From: an uncultured Rhodopila sp.
Lineage (GTDB): Bacteria > Pseudomonadota > Alphaproteobacteria > Acetobacterales > Acetobacteraceae
DNA length: 64,000 nt
Assembly (NCBI RefSeq): GCF_903944925.1
Contig: NZ_CAJATU010000163.1
Coordinates: forward strand, 1-64,000
Direction of reading: 5' to 3'
Of the stretch, positions 18,818-27,731 are shown one piece after another; the first letter of the stretch is position 1, and each line of letters opens with the position of its first letter. The notes under the pieces are model-generated. The model worked only from the letters and a program-made list of their open reading frames with translations, was not told the origin of the DNA and did not search any database. The position numbers and the translations under genes were made by a program.

Positions 18818-19942
18818 ATGCAGCAGATTTGTGTGCCCGCCGTTGTCCGCCGCCGCGCCGTTTCGCAGGCCGCGGAAACGATTTTGCGGACAAAGCATCG
18901 CGGCGTCTGGAAGGCGATCACCTGGTCGGAGCTCGACGCGACCGTAGCGCGCATCGGCTCGGCGTTGCTGACGGCCGGTTTCGGTCGCGGCGACGTGGCG
19001 GCGGTCATATCGGAGACACGTCCGGAAGCCGCATATGCTGATCTCGCCATTCTCGGCTGCGGTGCCGCCAGCCTCGCGATCCATCCCGAAGACGAAGCCG
19101 ATCGGCTGGGGCACATTTTGGCGTCGAGCGGAACGAGATTGGCGTTCGTGGAGAATGAGGAACAACTCGACAAGGTGCTGAGCATCCGCGACCGCTGCCC
19201 GGCGCTGGGCCGCATCGTGGTTTTCGAGATGAAGGGGCTGCGGGATTATGTAGATGCAATGGTCGTCAGTCTCGCGGCATTCGCCGAGACGCCTCGCCCC
19301 GACTGGCCTCACTCCGTCCAGGCAATCGCGGCTGATCAGCCGGCGGTTATCCAGTTCTCGCGCAGCGAAGCAAGCGGTTTCGGCCGCATCCTGACCCATG
19401 GGGATCTGTCCCATATGATTGGTGCGGCGGCCGGCCGCCTGGCGATCCGCCCTGGCGACGAGCGGCTCGCGGTGTTGCGCATGGCGGATATCACCGAACG
19501 GGCATGGGGGCTGTACCTCGGCCTGCAGACAGGTTGTATCAGCAACTATCCGGAACGGCCGGACACCATGTTGGAAAATCTGCAGGAGCTGCAGCCGACA
19601 GTGCTGGGGGCCAATTCCGGGGTTTGGGCCAGCCTGCACGCGCTGGCCAGCCTCCGCGCAAAGAACGCCACCCGGTCGCAGCGGATCGCCTACGAATGGG
19701 CGCTGGGCATCGGTGGAGCCAAAGGGATGCTTGCCGGTTTAATTGTGCTACCGGCGGTTCGACGGGAATTCGGGCTTAACAGGTTGCGTGTGGCCTATGT
19801 CGGAGGCGCCGCGGTTCAGCAGGCAGCGGGCGAGTGGGCAGCCTCTCTCGGCATTACCATCCAACGCCTGGATGAACCCGCACCGGGCCCGGACCAGTTG
19901 GACGAGCGCTATCAGTCGCTGATGCACAACGCCTACGCCTGA
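18818..19942 (+). CDS. Shortened acyl-adenylate-forming (AMP-binding) protein, probably inactive
   Basis: A 374-aa protein resembling the N-terminal domain of long-chain acyl-CoA synthetases (AMP-binding enzymes, usually over 550 aa). The region ITWSELDATVARIGSALLTA and the ISETRPEAAYADLAILGCGA segment match the family start. The ATP-binding loop, normally YTSGTTGxPKG, is replaced by IQFSRSEASGFGRILTHGDL. The A5/A8 regions and the C-terminal catalytic-Lys domain are missing. The frame is intact, so this is a trimmed protein rather than a fresh pseudogene. Full-length FadD15-like ligases are common partners of liv-type operons; this one may be a non-catalytic binding or regulatory relic. ATG at 18818 preferred over TTG at 18788. 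Confidence 0.7.
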   Translation: MQQICVPAVVRRRAVSQAAETILRTKHRGVWKAITWSELDATVARIGSALLTAGFGRGDVAAVISETRPEAAYADLAILGCGAASLAIHPEDEADRLGHILASSGTRLAFVENEEQLDKVLSIRDRCPALGRIVVFEMKGLRDYVDAMVVSLAAFAETPRPDWPHSVQAIAADQPAVIQFSRSEASGFGRILTHGDLSHMIGAAAGRLAIRPGDERLAVLRMADITERAWGLYLGLQTGCISNYPERPDTMLENLQELQPTVLGANSGVWASLHALASLRAKNATRSQRIAYEWALGIGGAKGMLAGLIVLPAVRREFGLNRLRVAYVGGAAVQQAAGEWAASLGITIQRLDEPAPGPDQLDERYQSLMHNAYA

Positions 19943-19953
19943 GGAGAAAACGC

Positions 19954-21123
19954 ATGATCAAGTCGATACTCGCGGGCGCCGCGATGACTCTGGCGGCGAT
20001 ACCGGCCCTCGCGGCCGAGCCGGTGCGTGGCGTAACGGATACCGAGATTGTCATCGGCACCTACACCGACCTGTCCGGTGTGACAGCGATGTGGGGGGTC
20101 AACAATTCAAACTCCTGGCGGCTGGTATTCGAACAGGTGAACGCGGCGGGCGGGATCAACGGCCGCAAGATCCGCTACATCGTCGAGGACAACCAATACC
20201 AAGTACCGCGCTCGGTACAGGCAGCGAACAAGTTGATCAACCGCGACGGTGTTTTCATCATGGTCGCGAATGGCGGCACGCCGATGAACAATGCGGTCAT
20301 GCCCGAACAACTCGCGAAGGGTGTGGCCAACGTGTTTCCCCTGACCTCCGCCCGGTCGATGTACGAGCCACTGAATCATCTGAAGTTCGGCCTGGGATCT
20401 TCATATTATGACCAGATCCGTGCGGGCCTGAAGTATTTCATCGAGCAGCGCGGCAAGAAGCAGGTCTGCTCGATGGCGCAGGATACCGACTTCGGGCGCG
20501 ACGTTTCCGCGGGGGTCAAGGACCAGTTGTCGCAGGAGCATCTTACCCTGGCGGGCGAGACACTGCACAAACCCACGGACACCGACTTCAGCGCGTCAGT
20601 CGCGCGGATGCACGATGCGGGCTGCGATCTGCTGGTGCTCGGAACGATCGTGCGCGACGCGGTGCAGATCATTTCGGCAGTGCGGAAGACCGGCTGGGCC
20701 GTCGACATGCTCGGCCAGGCCGCGAGCTATGATGACGTGGTCGCGCAAGTCCCCGGCGGCACGACGGAGGGCTTCTATTCGATGACGCCGATGCTGTTCG
20801 CAAGCGACTCGTCCGAATCGCCGGACGTCCGTGCGTTTGCTGAAGCCTACCACAAGGAATTCGCCAGAAACCCCAATTTCGCCGCCCAGATCGGCTTTAC
20901 CGGCGCAATGGTGACGGTGCAGGCATTGAAGAATGCGGGGCGGGACCTGACGGCGGACAGCTTTGTCAATGGGATGGAGTCGATCAAGGATTACCACGAT
21001 ATTTTCGGCTCGCCGGCTATCTCGTTCAGCCCGGTAAAGCATCAGGGGTCAAACGAGTCATTTTTGTGCGTTATCAAAGACGGGCACTGGAAGGCCGTCC
21101 AGGATAGGCCGCTTGGTTACTAG
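19954..21123 (+). CDS. Periplasmic substrate-binding protein of the liv-type ABC transporter
   Basis: A 389-aa type I periplasmic binding protein (Peripla_BP_6). The signal peptide is residues 1-20 (MIKSILAGAAMTLAAIPALA). The mature domain starts VRGVTDTEIVIGTYTDLSG and contains NAAGGINGRKIRYIVEDNQY, the hallmark of LivJ/K-like proteins. A GGAG-like ribosome site precedes the ATG. It lies 11 bp after the adenylate-forming gene, last in the operon, and should deliver ligand to LivHM. The ligand is unknown; sequences of this subgroup are often linked to aromatic or short-chain acids rather than leucine. Confidence 0.92.
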   Translation: MIKSILAGAAMTLAAIPALAAEPVRGVTDTEIVIGTYTDLSGVTAMWGVNNSNSWRLVFEQVNAAGGINGRKIRYIVEDNQYQVPRSVQAANKLINRDGVFIMVANGGTPMNNAVMPEQLAKGVANVFPLTSARSMYEPLNHLKFGLGSSYYDQIRAGLKYFIEQRGKKQVCSMAQDTDFGRDVSAGVKDQLSQEHLTLAGETLHKPTDTDFSASVARMHDAGCDLLVLGTIVRDAVQIISAVRKTGWAVDMLGQAASYDDVVAQVPGGTTEGFYSMTPMLFASDSSESPDVRAFAEAYHKEFARNPNFAAQIGFTGAMVTVQALKNAGRDLTADSFVNGMESIKDYHDIFGSPAISFSPVKHQGSNESFLCVIKDGHWKAVQDRPLGY

Positions 21124-21203
21124 CCGGCTCGATGCACGGAGAAAAGCGCCATCAACCGCGTCTCCTTGTGCGGAAGGAACCTTCGTCCACCCGACCGGTC
21201 GCG

Positions 21204-22484
21204 TTACGCCGGTTCGTTGTCCGCGTCATCATAAAGGCGCAAAAAGTTGTCCGCCATGACCTCGCGACGAGGATAGGCCGGAAGGGCATCATGCAATTTC
21301 TGCCACAATCCGTCTTCAGTACAGGCGCGACGGATCACATCAGCCAGATCCCTCGGGTTAGCCATTTCGAAATGTAATCCGTCGACCTCGTCTTTGACGC
21401 GCTCCGCCATGCCGCCGACGTTCGAACAGATCACCGGCTTGCCAAACATCCATGCTTCCGAGATGACCAAGCCGAAAATCTCCCACCACACGGATGGCAC
21501 CAGGCACCAGTCGATCCGCGCCATTCGAGTATGCAGTTGATCGAGATGGTAGGAACCATTGTAAAATACGTTCTGGGCGTTTAATGGACGTTTTTTTTCC
21601 GCCGCCAAAAACGTCTCTATTTCCTGGCGTACTTCAGGCGATGCGCATTGAATGTTGGTTCCGTTCAGGTCAACGGTAAAATCAGTGAAGCCGCTTTCGC
21701 GCAAGCTATGAACCGCGCGAAGCACGATGTGGGCGCCTTTGGCATCGTGCAATTGGCCGAAAAAGCCAAATCTGTTCCGCTTCACCTGTCCGCCGCCGCC
21801 GATCGGCACCGGACCGTATTGACGCTGGCCGTTCGGCACATGCACTATCTTGTCGCGCGGAATACCCCAGTTGACGTAGTGTTCGATCATAAAACGGCTT
21901 GGGCAGGTAAAGCGATCGACATGTCGCAAATGCTGCATGAACCACATCTTGCGTACGAAAAACTCTTCCGGGCGCCGCTCGGGGAAGCACTGGTGGCACC
22001 GGACAGAGGTCGCCCGGCCGCAGAGCGATCGATCGCTGCGCCGGACCATATGGCCGTCGGCGGCGCAAATGGCCAGGAATTCGTGAAAGGTGACGATAAT
22101 GCGGCAGGACGGTTGGACCCGTCGAACCACAGTGATCAGATCGATCCCCAAGGTCATGAAATGATGGAAGTGGACCACGTCGGGTTTGGTAACTTGCAGG
22201 AATTCAATGAACGATGCGACCACAAGCGGATCGCCGGCTTTGTGCCACCAGTAGTCATGGTGGCGGCTGAGGAACAGGAACTCATTCGCCCTGCCATCGA
22301 AACCTGTTATACGTGCGCCGGATTTGAAAAGCGCGGGATACGAATCGTCGACCGACGCGAGAAAGTAACACCGGCCCTGCGAATGCGCCTGCAATTCCTC
22401 AAACAGCTCGTGACATACAACCTGAGATCCGCCGCGCAGAAGTTCGGGGTGATAGGCACTAAGCAACAATATTGTCTTAGGCAT
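21204..22484 (-). CDS. Family 4 glycosyltransferase
   Basis: A 426-aa GT-B glycosyltransferase. The N-terminus ILLLSAYHPELLRGGSQVVC gives the GG acceptor loop. The donor domain carries RFGFFGQLHDAKGAHIVLRA and SVWWEIFGLVISEAWMFGKP with the EX7E-type glutamates. It ends with a short acidic tail. The gene starts nine bases after the GT2 gene on the same strand, so the two form a unit. Base composition looks somewhat less GC-rich than the flanking genes, suggesting that this glycosyltransferase pair arrived separately. Confidence 0.87.
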   Translation of the reverse strand: MPKTILLLSAYHPELLRGGSQVVCHELFEELQAHSQGRCYFLASVDDSYPALFKSGARITGFDGRANEFLFLSRHHDYWWHKAGDPLVVASFIEFLQVTKPDVVHFHHFMTLGIDLITVVRRVQPSCRIIVTFHEFLAICAADGHMVRRSDRSLCGRATSVRCHQCFPERRPEEFFVRKMWFMQHLRHVDRFTCPSRFMIEHYVNWGIPRDKIVHVPNGQRQYGPVPIGGGGQVKRNRFGFFGQLHDAKGAHIVLRAVHSLRESGFTDFTVDLNGTNIQCASPEVRQEIETFLAAEKKRPLNAQNVFYNGSYHLDQLHTRMARIDWCLVPSVWWEIFGLVISEAWMFGKPVICSNVGGMAERVKDEVDGLHFEMANPRDLADVIRRACTEDGLWQKLHDALPAYPRREVMADNFLRLYDDADNEPA

Positions 22485-22493
22485 TATAAAGTT

Positions 22494-24260
22494 TCACCGG
22501 GTTCGGATCAGCGCCGGCTTTTTTCCCGGCAGGCGGCGCGAGGATTTTGCAACAAGAACCGGAATGGGCTTTTCAGCGGCAAGTTTGACGTGCTCGTCGC
22601 GGTTGCTGATTTGCTGCAGCAATCGATGTGGCGGTGCCGGACCGATAAGATCGGGAACGATCATTGAATGCCATGTTCGGGAAAACAGCCAGCGGTTCAG
22701 AAGCGCACCCCCGTCGTGCGGCGCAAGCCGTTTGGCTCCGTTGCCTTCAAGATGCCACATCGGAATGTCGTGAACCCAAACCGGAGACTCTTTGGCAAGA
22801 CTCTTGAGGCAGAGATCAGCGTCCTCATAGTGGCCGAAGATATAGTCCTGGCTGAAGCCTCCAAGTTTTTCAAACCATTCACGCGTTATCGAGATGAATG
22901 CGCCCGTCACTGCCGGCACCTTCCGGGAAGCCACAAATTGATTCGCCCAGGCCGGCGCGCCTTTACCATAGTGCTCAACACGCAACATCGTATGACGCGC
23001 GATGCTGTCGCGCGCCAGATGCAGTCCCGTATCCAACTCAAAATACATACCGCCGTGCATCAGCGAGCCGTCGTCATAGTAAAGCGACGTACCGAAGAAA
23101 CGAGTCTGCTCCGCCGGCAACGAATCCACCAGATCGCTGTGCCGTTGCGCCCAATCGCCGACCCGCGGAAACACATCCGGATTGACGCAAAGCAGCCGGT
23201 CGCTGCGCGCAAGGCGCGCCGCGAGGTTATTGGCGGCACCGAAGCCAAGATTGTCGGGCAGCATGACTAAAGTCTGGGACAGACCGTAGATCATTTCCGC
23301 CAGGCGGGCCTCGCGGAGCAGCAACTCAATCAGATCCGGGCTATTGATAACGTAAATAAATTCGTAGTCACCGATACCCTTTCCACCAGCATATAGGCAG
23401 CTTTGCAGAAAGAAAAAATCGCTTTTACCGAATATTGGAACAATAATGGATCCGGTAAAGCGCTTTCGATCGGGGCCAAAACGCTCTATCGCAGCACCTG
23501 CCGCAATGGCGTGGGAAAGCGTTCGGTTGAAGCTTATCAGCGCATCGCCCGCGCCGAGATCAAGGCCTCTGAACGCCTCCACCGAACGGTTACCATGATA
23601 ACCAATTCCTGAAAAATACCCCATCACAGTGTCGCGGAGCTGGGCGTTTCCTTCACGGAGCAGGGGACGCCGCACTTCGGCCAAGGCCCCGCCGGCGAAT
23701 CGAAGTTGCACCACGCACTCGGTATCTTCACCCCGCAGCGGGGCAGCGTCGTCGTTACAAAACACCCAAAATCCGAAATTGTATTGATCTTTCGGCTGTA
23801 CGACAGTTTCGACATCAATACGCCGCAGCCTCGGGAAACGCGCCCACGTGCAGGGCCTGCCCGGACGCACAACGACGCTGATGGACACCAGAGAGTCCTG
23901 GCGATCATCGGTCCAGCCGACGAGAAAGACCGCACCCGACCCCGAGGCTATGGTGACGTCGATACTGAACAGCGGCGTCACGCGTCGCTCGGGTTCAGGC
24001 GCCAATTCCGTATCATTGCCGGCGCGGGCAGAGAGGTAGGCCGCCGTTTTCAGGCGCCCTTCAAAACGGCCGCACGAGGCATAATGAAACAGGCCGGAGG
24101 CCATGTCGCCGCGCTTCACCGCGAGAGCGACATCGGGAAACGCACGCAAGTAAGCGCCTTCGTTGAATTCGGCGTCGATCTGCTGATCGCTTGAAGCTGG
24201 CGATGCCGCCGGATTGCGCGCCAGACTCTGAATGAGGCGCTGGTCAGTGTTGTCCGGCAT
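22494..24260 (-). CDS. Large family 2 glycosyltransferase with N-terminal accessory region
   Basis: A 588-aa protein. The C-terminal half is a GT2 domain: GSIIVPIFGKSDFFFLQSC opens the fold, LLCVNPDVFP gives the DXD-like site, and GGFSQDYIFGHYEDADLCLK carries the ED motif of rhamnosyl/galactosyl-type GT2 enzymes. The N-terminal part includes FNEGAYLRAFPDVALAVKRG with HYASCGRFEGR, a short repeat-like module seen before many cell-surface glycosyltransferases. A beta-rich region of about 150 residues lies between. It probably glycosylates a surface polysaccharide or protein with the GT4 encoded just downstream. Acceptor unknown. Confidence 0.83.
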   Translation of the reverse strand: MPDNTDQRLIQSLARNPAASPASSDQQIDAEFNEGAYLRAFPDVALAVKRGDMASGLFHYASCGRFEGRLKTAAYLSARAGNDTELAPEPERRVTPLFSIDVTIASGSGAVFLVGWTDDRQDSLVSISVVVRPGRPCTWARFPRLRRIDVETVVQPKDQYNFGFWVFCNDDAAPLRGEDTECVVQLRFAGGALAEVRRPLLREGNAQLRDTVMGYFSGIGYHGNRSVEAFRGLDLGAGDALISFNRTLSHAIAAGAAIERFGPDRKRFTGSIIVPIFGKSDFFFLQSCLYAGGKGIGDYEFIYVINSPDLIELLLREARLAEMIYGLSQTLVMLPDNLGFGAANNLAARLARSDRLLCVNPDVFPRVGDWAQRHSDLVDSLPAEQTRFFGTSLYYDDGSLMHGGMYFELDTGLHLARDSIARHTMLRVEHYGKGAPAWANQFVASRKVPAVTGAFISITREWFEKLGGFSQDYIFGHYEDADLCLKSLAKESPVWVHDIPMWHLEGNGAKRLAPHDGGALLNRWLFSRTWHSMIVPDLIGPAPPHRLLQQISNRDEHVKLAAEKPIPVLVAKSSRRLPGKKPALIRTR

Positions 24261-24609
24261 GGGTTCTCTTGCGTCTTGATCGATGGGTCGGCATCGCTGC
24301 CGCTCGCCCGCGGTTCTTGGACCCTGCTGGAGCTTGGCTCACGCGATTAGCGGCATTAGTCGGGGCCGTTCGGCCAAGGGCCGCGGTCAGCCGAGTGTTG
24401 GAAGATCATCCGCCAGAGGCCATTGTTTTCCGCCCTGTCTTGATGACTGCGATGAGGTTGGAAGGACGGCCAGCTTGCTATTGCAAAACTGAATCCATGT
24501 CAACACGTTTGCCGGGGGCTTCGTAAGCGCCTGTCCGGGCTTGCAAGGAAGCCCGGATAACGCTCGCACCCCTGGCGCCCCGGCATCAGCGAATGCCTGG
24601 AGGCGCCGC
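24261..24609. other. Intergenic region between cysK and the glycosyltransferase pair
   Basis: About 350 bp with no convincing gene. It must contain the promoter of the leftward glycosyltransferase pair and the 3' end of the cysK transcript, including the hairpin at 24534-24557. Nothing else stands out. Confidence 0.5.
24534..24557 (-). terminator. Strong hairpin downstream of cysK
   Basis: TCCGGGCTT and AAGCCCGGA form a perfect 9-bp stem around a six-base loop, about 50 bp after the cysK stop on the leftward strand. The lack of a U-run makes intrinsic termination uncertain. Confidence 0.5.
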
Positions 24610-25539
24610 CTACAATCCCGCGAACAACGGGGTCGACAAATATCGCTCCGCGAATGAAGCCGCGATGCCGACGATCAGCTTGCCCGCGTTCTCCTCCCGC
24701 CGCGCCAGATCGATCATCGCGTGCAGCACCGCGCCGGAGGAAATCCCCACCGGCAACCCCTCGACCGCCGCGCACCGGCGCGCCGCGGCGAACGACTCCG
24801 CCTCCGACACCGTCCGCACTTCATCCAAAACAGACCGGTCCAGCACCGTTGGAGTAAACCCGGCGCCGATACCCTGTATGCGGTGCGGCCCTGGACTATC
24901 GCCCGACAGAACCGCACTCTCCTGCGGTTCCACGCCGACAATCTTCAACCCCGGCCGTCGGTGCTTCAATCCGCGGCCGATCCCCGTCAGCGTGCCGCCG
25001 GTCCCGACACCGCCAACGACAAAATCCACCAGCCCATCGGTATCCGCCCAAATCTCTTCGGCCGTCGTCGCCTCATGCGCCGCCGGATTCGCCGGGTTGT
25101 CGAACTGCCGCGCGATCCACGCGCCCTCGGTCCGCGACAGGATCGCGTCGGCACGAGCTATTGCCCCCGGCATCCCCAGTTTCGCCGGAGTCGATTCTAC
25201 CTGTGCGCCCAACAGCCGCAGCAGCTTGCGACGCTCCACCGAGGCCCCTTCCGGCATCACCACGATCAGTTTGTAGCCCTTCGCCGCCGCCACGAAGGCC
25301 AGCGCGATCCCCGTGTTGCCGGATGTCGGCTCCACGATCGTGGTCTTGCCGGGAGCAATCTCCCCGGCCAGTTCCGCCGCTTCCACCATCGCCAGGCCGA
25401 TGCGGTCCTTCACCGAGCCGAGCGGGTTGAAGAACTCCAGCTTGAACGCGATGTCCGCATGCAGCTCTTCGGCCGCCTTCAGTCGCGGCAGTTTCACCAG
25501 CGGCGTACCGCCGACAAGATCCAGAACGCTTTCAAACAT
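24610..25539 (-). CDS. cysK: Cysteine synthase (O-acetylserine sulfhydrylase)
   Basis: A 309-aa PLP enzyme that makes cysteine from O-acetylserine and sulfide in the cytoplasm. GGTPLVKLPRL opens the fold, the PLP-binding Lys is in NPLGSVKDRIG, the substrate loop is PTSGNTGIAL, and GVGTGGTLTG holds the phosphate of PLP. Length matches CysK. The ATG at 25539 gives the canonical MFESVLDLVGGTP start; an in-frame start at 25635 would add a Pro/Arg-rich extension. It lies just downstream of an Rrf2 regulator and of a sulfonate uptake operon on the same strand, placing it in sulfur assimilation. Confidence 0.95.
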   Translation of the reverse strand: MFESVLDLVGGTPLVKLPRLKAAEELHADIAFKLEFFNPLGSVKDRIGLAMVEAAELAGEIAPGKTTIVEPTSGNTGIALAFVAAAKGYKLIVVMPEGASVERRKLLRLLGAQVESTPAKLGMPGAIARADAILSRTEGAWIARQFDNPANPAAHEATTAEEIWADTDGLVDFVVGGVGTGGTLTGIGRGLKHRRPGLKIVGVEPQESAVLSGDSPGPHRIQGIGAGFTPTVLDRSVLDEVRTVSEAESFAAARRCAAVEGLPVGISSGAVLHAMIDLARREENAGKLIVGIAASFAERYLSTPLFAGL

Positions 25540-25636
25540 GTGCCCGCGCGGCGCTACAGGCCGGTTCGGCAGCGGGGTAGACGCGAACGGGGGGGCCGCA
25601 TCGGCCAATTTCAGCGCCCGGCGAGGTCTAGGCATG

Positions 25637-26089
25637 TCAGATCACGAAATTCAGAGGCTCGTTGACGGGCTTTCGCAGTCCTGCCGCCGCGGCGCGCTTC
25701 AACAGATCCTCAATGGTCAAGCTCTCGGCCTGCGCCAGAAGCAATCCATCGAACTCACCCCAGAGTGGTTCGACCACTGCGCGCTGCAACCGCCCGCTGA
25801 GGTCGAGACCGCTTTCCTCCAGGCTGTTCAGCCCGACCGTGATGACTTCTGAAACCTTGATCAGTCGGCCCGGCCGGCCGAGCCGGTAGCCGCCATGCGG
25901 GCCGCGCGTGCTGTCGAGCAGACGCTCGCGCGATAAAGCCTGCAACAGCGGCTCCAACGTTCGCCGGGCCATCCCGGTGCGTTCGGCTAACTCGGCGGCG
26001 TTCACAACGGTTTCGCTTCCGCTGTGGAAGGCGATGTCAAGGACGATGGCCAGTGCGACCATTCCACGATCCCGGCGCGTGAGCAGCAT
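25637..26089 (-). CDS. Rrf2-family transcriptional regulator without cysteines
   Basis: A protein of about 150 aa. It has the Rrf2 winged helix (MLLTRRDRGMVALAIVLDIA ... NAAELAERTGMARRTLEPLL) and the wing RGPHGGYRLGRP. It contains no cysteine, so it cannot bind an iron-sulfur cluster as IscR/NsrR do; it more resembles CymR-type regulators of cysteine metabolism. CymR interacts with CysK, and here cysK is the next gene, 97 bp downstream. A TTG start at 26122 with an 11-residue extension is possible; I prefer the ATG at 26089. A role in sulfur control is inferred from context. Confidence 0.85.
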   Translation of the reverse strand: MLLTRRDRGMVALAIVLDIAFHSGSETVVNAAELAERTGMARRTLEPLLQALSRERLLDSTRGPHGGYRLGRPGRLIKVSEVITVGLNSLEESGLDLSGRLQRAVVEPLWGEFDGLLLAQAESLTIEDLLKRAAAAGLRKPVNEPLNFVI

Positions 26090-26199
26090 GTTCGTGCTTT
26101 TCTTCCCGTAGAGATATTTCAATTACCGTATAGTGTGTCCTGTAGGATGTCTATCCCCTTGAAGCCCGATTCGCCAGATATCCATGCTCACATTCCCGA

Positions 26200-26949
26200 T
26201 CAGACCGGCTTCCAGCGCATAAGCCGCGCCTCGATCGCCGAGGCGCCCAAATTGATGGCAAAGCCGACAATGCCGAGAATCAGGATGCCGAGCATCACCA
26301 GATCCATTTGAAACCGTTCTCGCCCGGCGATGATCAGGCCGCCGATCCCGGGGCCGACGGTCATGAAATACTCGGACCCGACACTGGCAACCCAGGCATA
26401 AATCAGCGCCAGATGCACGCCGGTCGCGATCGAAGGCAGCGCCGAGGGCAAGTACAGCCGGGTCACGAGCTGCCAGCGTGTAAAGGTCAGCGCCCGCGCC
26501 ACCTCCACCAGTTGTGCCGATGCGGCGCGCATGCCTTCCCGCGTGTTCAGCACCACGGGAATCAATGCAGCCGCGGCAATGAACACCACCTTCGCCGACT
26601 CGCCGACACCGAACCAGATCGAGATCAACGGAATCCAGGCCAGGATGGCGATCTGCCGCAGCCCGTTGAAGCTCGGCATGAACAGCCGATCGGCCACACG
26701 CGACAAACCCAGCGCAGTGCCGATGATTACGCCAATCAGCGACCCGACGCAGAAGCCGGCCAAGTCACGCGCCAGGCTGGCGGCGAGGTTACTGAGCAGC
26801 CCTTCGTGCATCACCTGATATACGGCGGTATGGGCAACCAGTTCCAGCGGCGGCAGGATACGTGGATCGACGAAACGCCCGTGGCTGGCGGTCTCCCACA
26901 GCGCCAGCAGCAGCAGCGGCAGCACCAGGCCGCGCAGCACGCGTTTCAT
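26200..26949 (-). CDS. SsuC/TauC-type ABC transporter permease (second)
   Basis: A 249-aa inner-membrane permease with six predicted helices and the BPD_transp_1 coupling motif region (EVARALTFTRWQLVTRLYLPSALPSIATG). It starts by an ATGA overlap with the preceding permease gene. Sulfonate/taurine importers usually use one permease as a homodimer; this cluster encodes two different ones, implying a heterodimer. The nearest use is alkanesulfonate or taurine uptake because tauD is in the same run of genes, though nitrate and pyrimidine-precursor importers share the fold. Confidence 0.9.
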   Translation of the reverse strand: MKRVLRGLVLPLLLLALWETASHGRFVDPRILPPLELVAHTAVYQVMHEGLLSNLAASLARDLAGFCVGSLIGVIIGTALGLSRVADRLFMPSFNGLRQIAILAWIPLISIWFGVGESAKVVFIAAAALIPVVLNTREGMRAASAQLVEVARALTFTRWQLVTRLYLPSALPSIATGVHLALIYAWVASVGSEYFMTVGPGIGGLIIAGRERFQMDLVMLGILILGIVGFAINLGASAIEARLMRWKPV

Positions 26950-27731
26950 GCCAACCGCCACCGTTGCAGCCGTTGCTCCGCAGCGGCCATGATCCGGTCG
27001 AGCGCGAACCCGACGATGCCGATGACGATCATCGCGCCCATCATGGTGTCCAGCCAGAACATCTGCCGCCCCCAGACCAGCAGGTAGCCCAGCCCCTCGG
27101 CCGAGGCGAGCAGTTCAACAGCCACCAAAGCGTTCCACGCATGGGTCAGTCCGTAGCGCAGGCCAGTAAAAATCGGCGGCACCGCGGCGGGCAGCACCAC
27201 CTTCTGCAGCAACTGCCAGCGGCTGAAGCGGAACAGCGCGCCGACCTCGGCATAGATCGGCGGCACGGCGCGAATACCGGCGAAGGTGTTCAGCGCCACC
27301 GGCACGAAAGCCGCCTTGGCGATCACCAGGACCTTCAGCGGCTCGCCAATCCCCACCAGCAGCATCAGAAATGGAATCCACCCTAGCGTCGGCACCTGCG
27401 CGAATGCCGTGAACAGCGGCTTGACGTAGTCCTCGGTGGTGCGCGACAGCCCCATCGCGATGCCGAGCAGCAGCCCGAGCGCACTGCCCGCCGCGAAGCC
27501 CTCAACAACCCGCAGCAGGCTGATCCCGGTGTTGGATGCGAGCTCGCCGGTGACCGCCAGATCCCACAGCGCGGAGCCAACCTCTGACGGCGCCGGCAGG
27601 ATTTGCGGCGGCAGCCAGCCGAGGCGGGCGCTGACAGACCACAGCGCCAACAGCGCCAGGGGAAAAAGGAAAGCGATGCCGCCGCGGGGCAGGCTCGCCC
27701 AGGGTGGCGCGGCTGCGGCGGCGGCCCGCAT
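26946..27731 (-). CDS. SsuC/TauC-type ABC transporter permease (first)
   Basis: A 261-aa permease. Basic N-terminus, then about six helices; the coupling region reads EVGALFRFSRWQLLQKVVLP. It shares fold and spacing with the next gene but only moderate identity, consistent with an old duplication. The start codon directly follows the stop of the binding-protein gene, and its stop overlaps the next start. It should assemble with the second permease, the ATPase at 28949-29791 and the periplasmic binding protein. Confidence 0.9.
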   Translation of the reverse strand: MRAAAAAAPPWASLPRGGIAFLFPLALLALWSVSARLGWLPPQILPAPSEVGSALWDLAVTGELASNTGISLLRVVEGFAAGSALGLLLGIAMGLSRTTEDYVKPLFTAFAQVPTLGWIPFLMLLVGIGEPLKVLVIAKAAFVPVALNTFAGIRAVPPIYAEVGALFRFSRWQLLQKVVLPAAVPPIFTGLRYGLTHAWNALVAVELLASAEGLGYLLVWGRQMFWLDTMMGAMIVIGIVGFALDRIMAAAEQRLQRWRLA

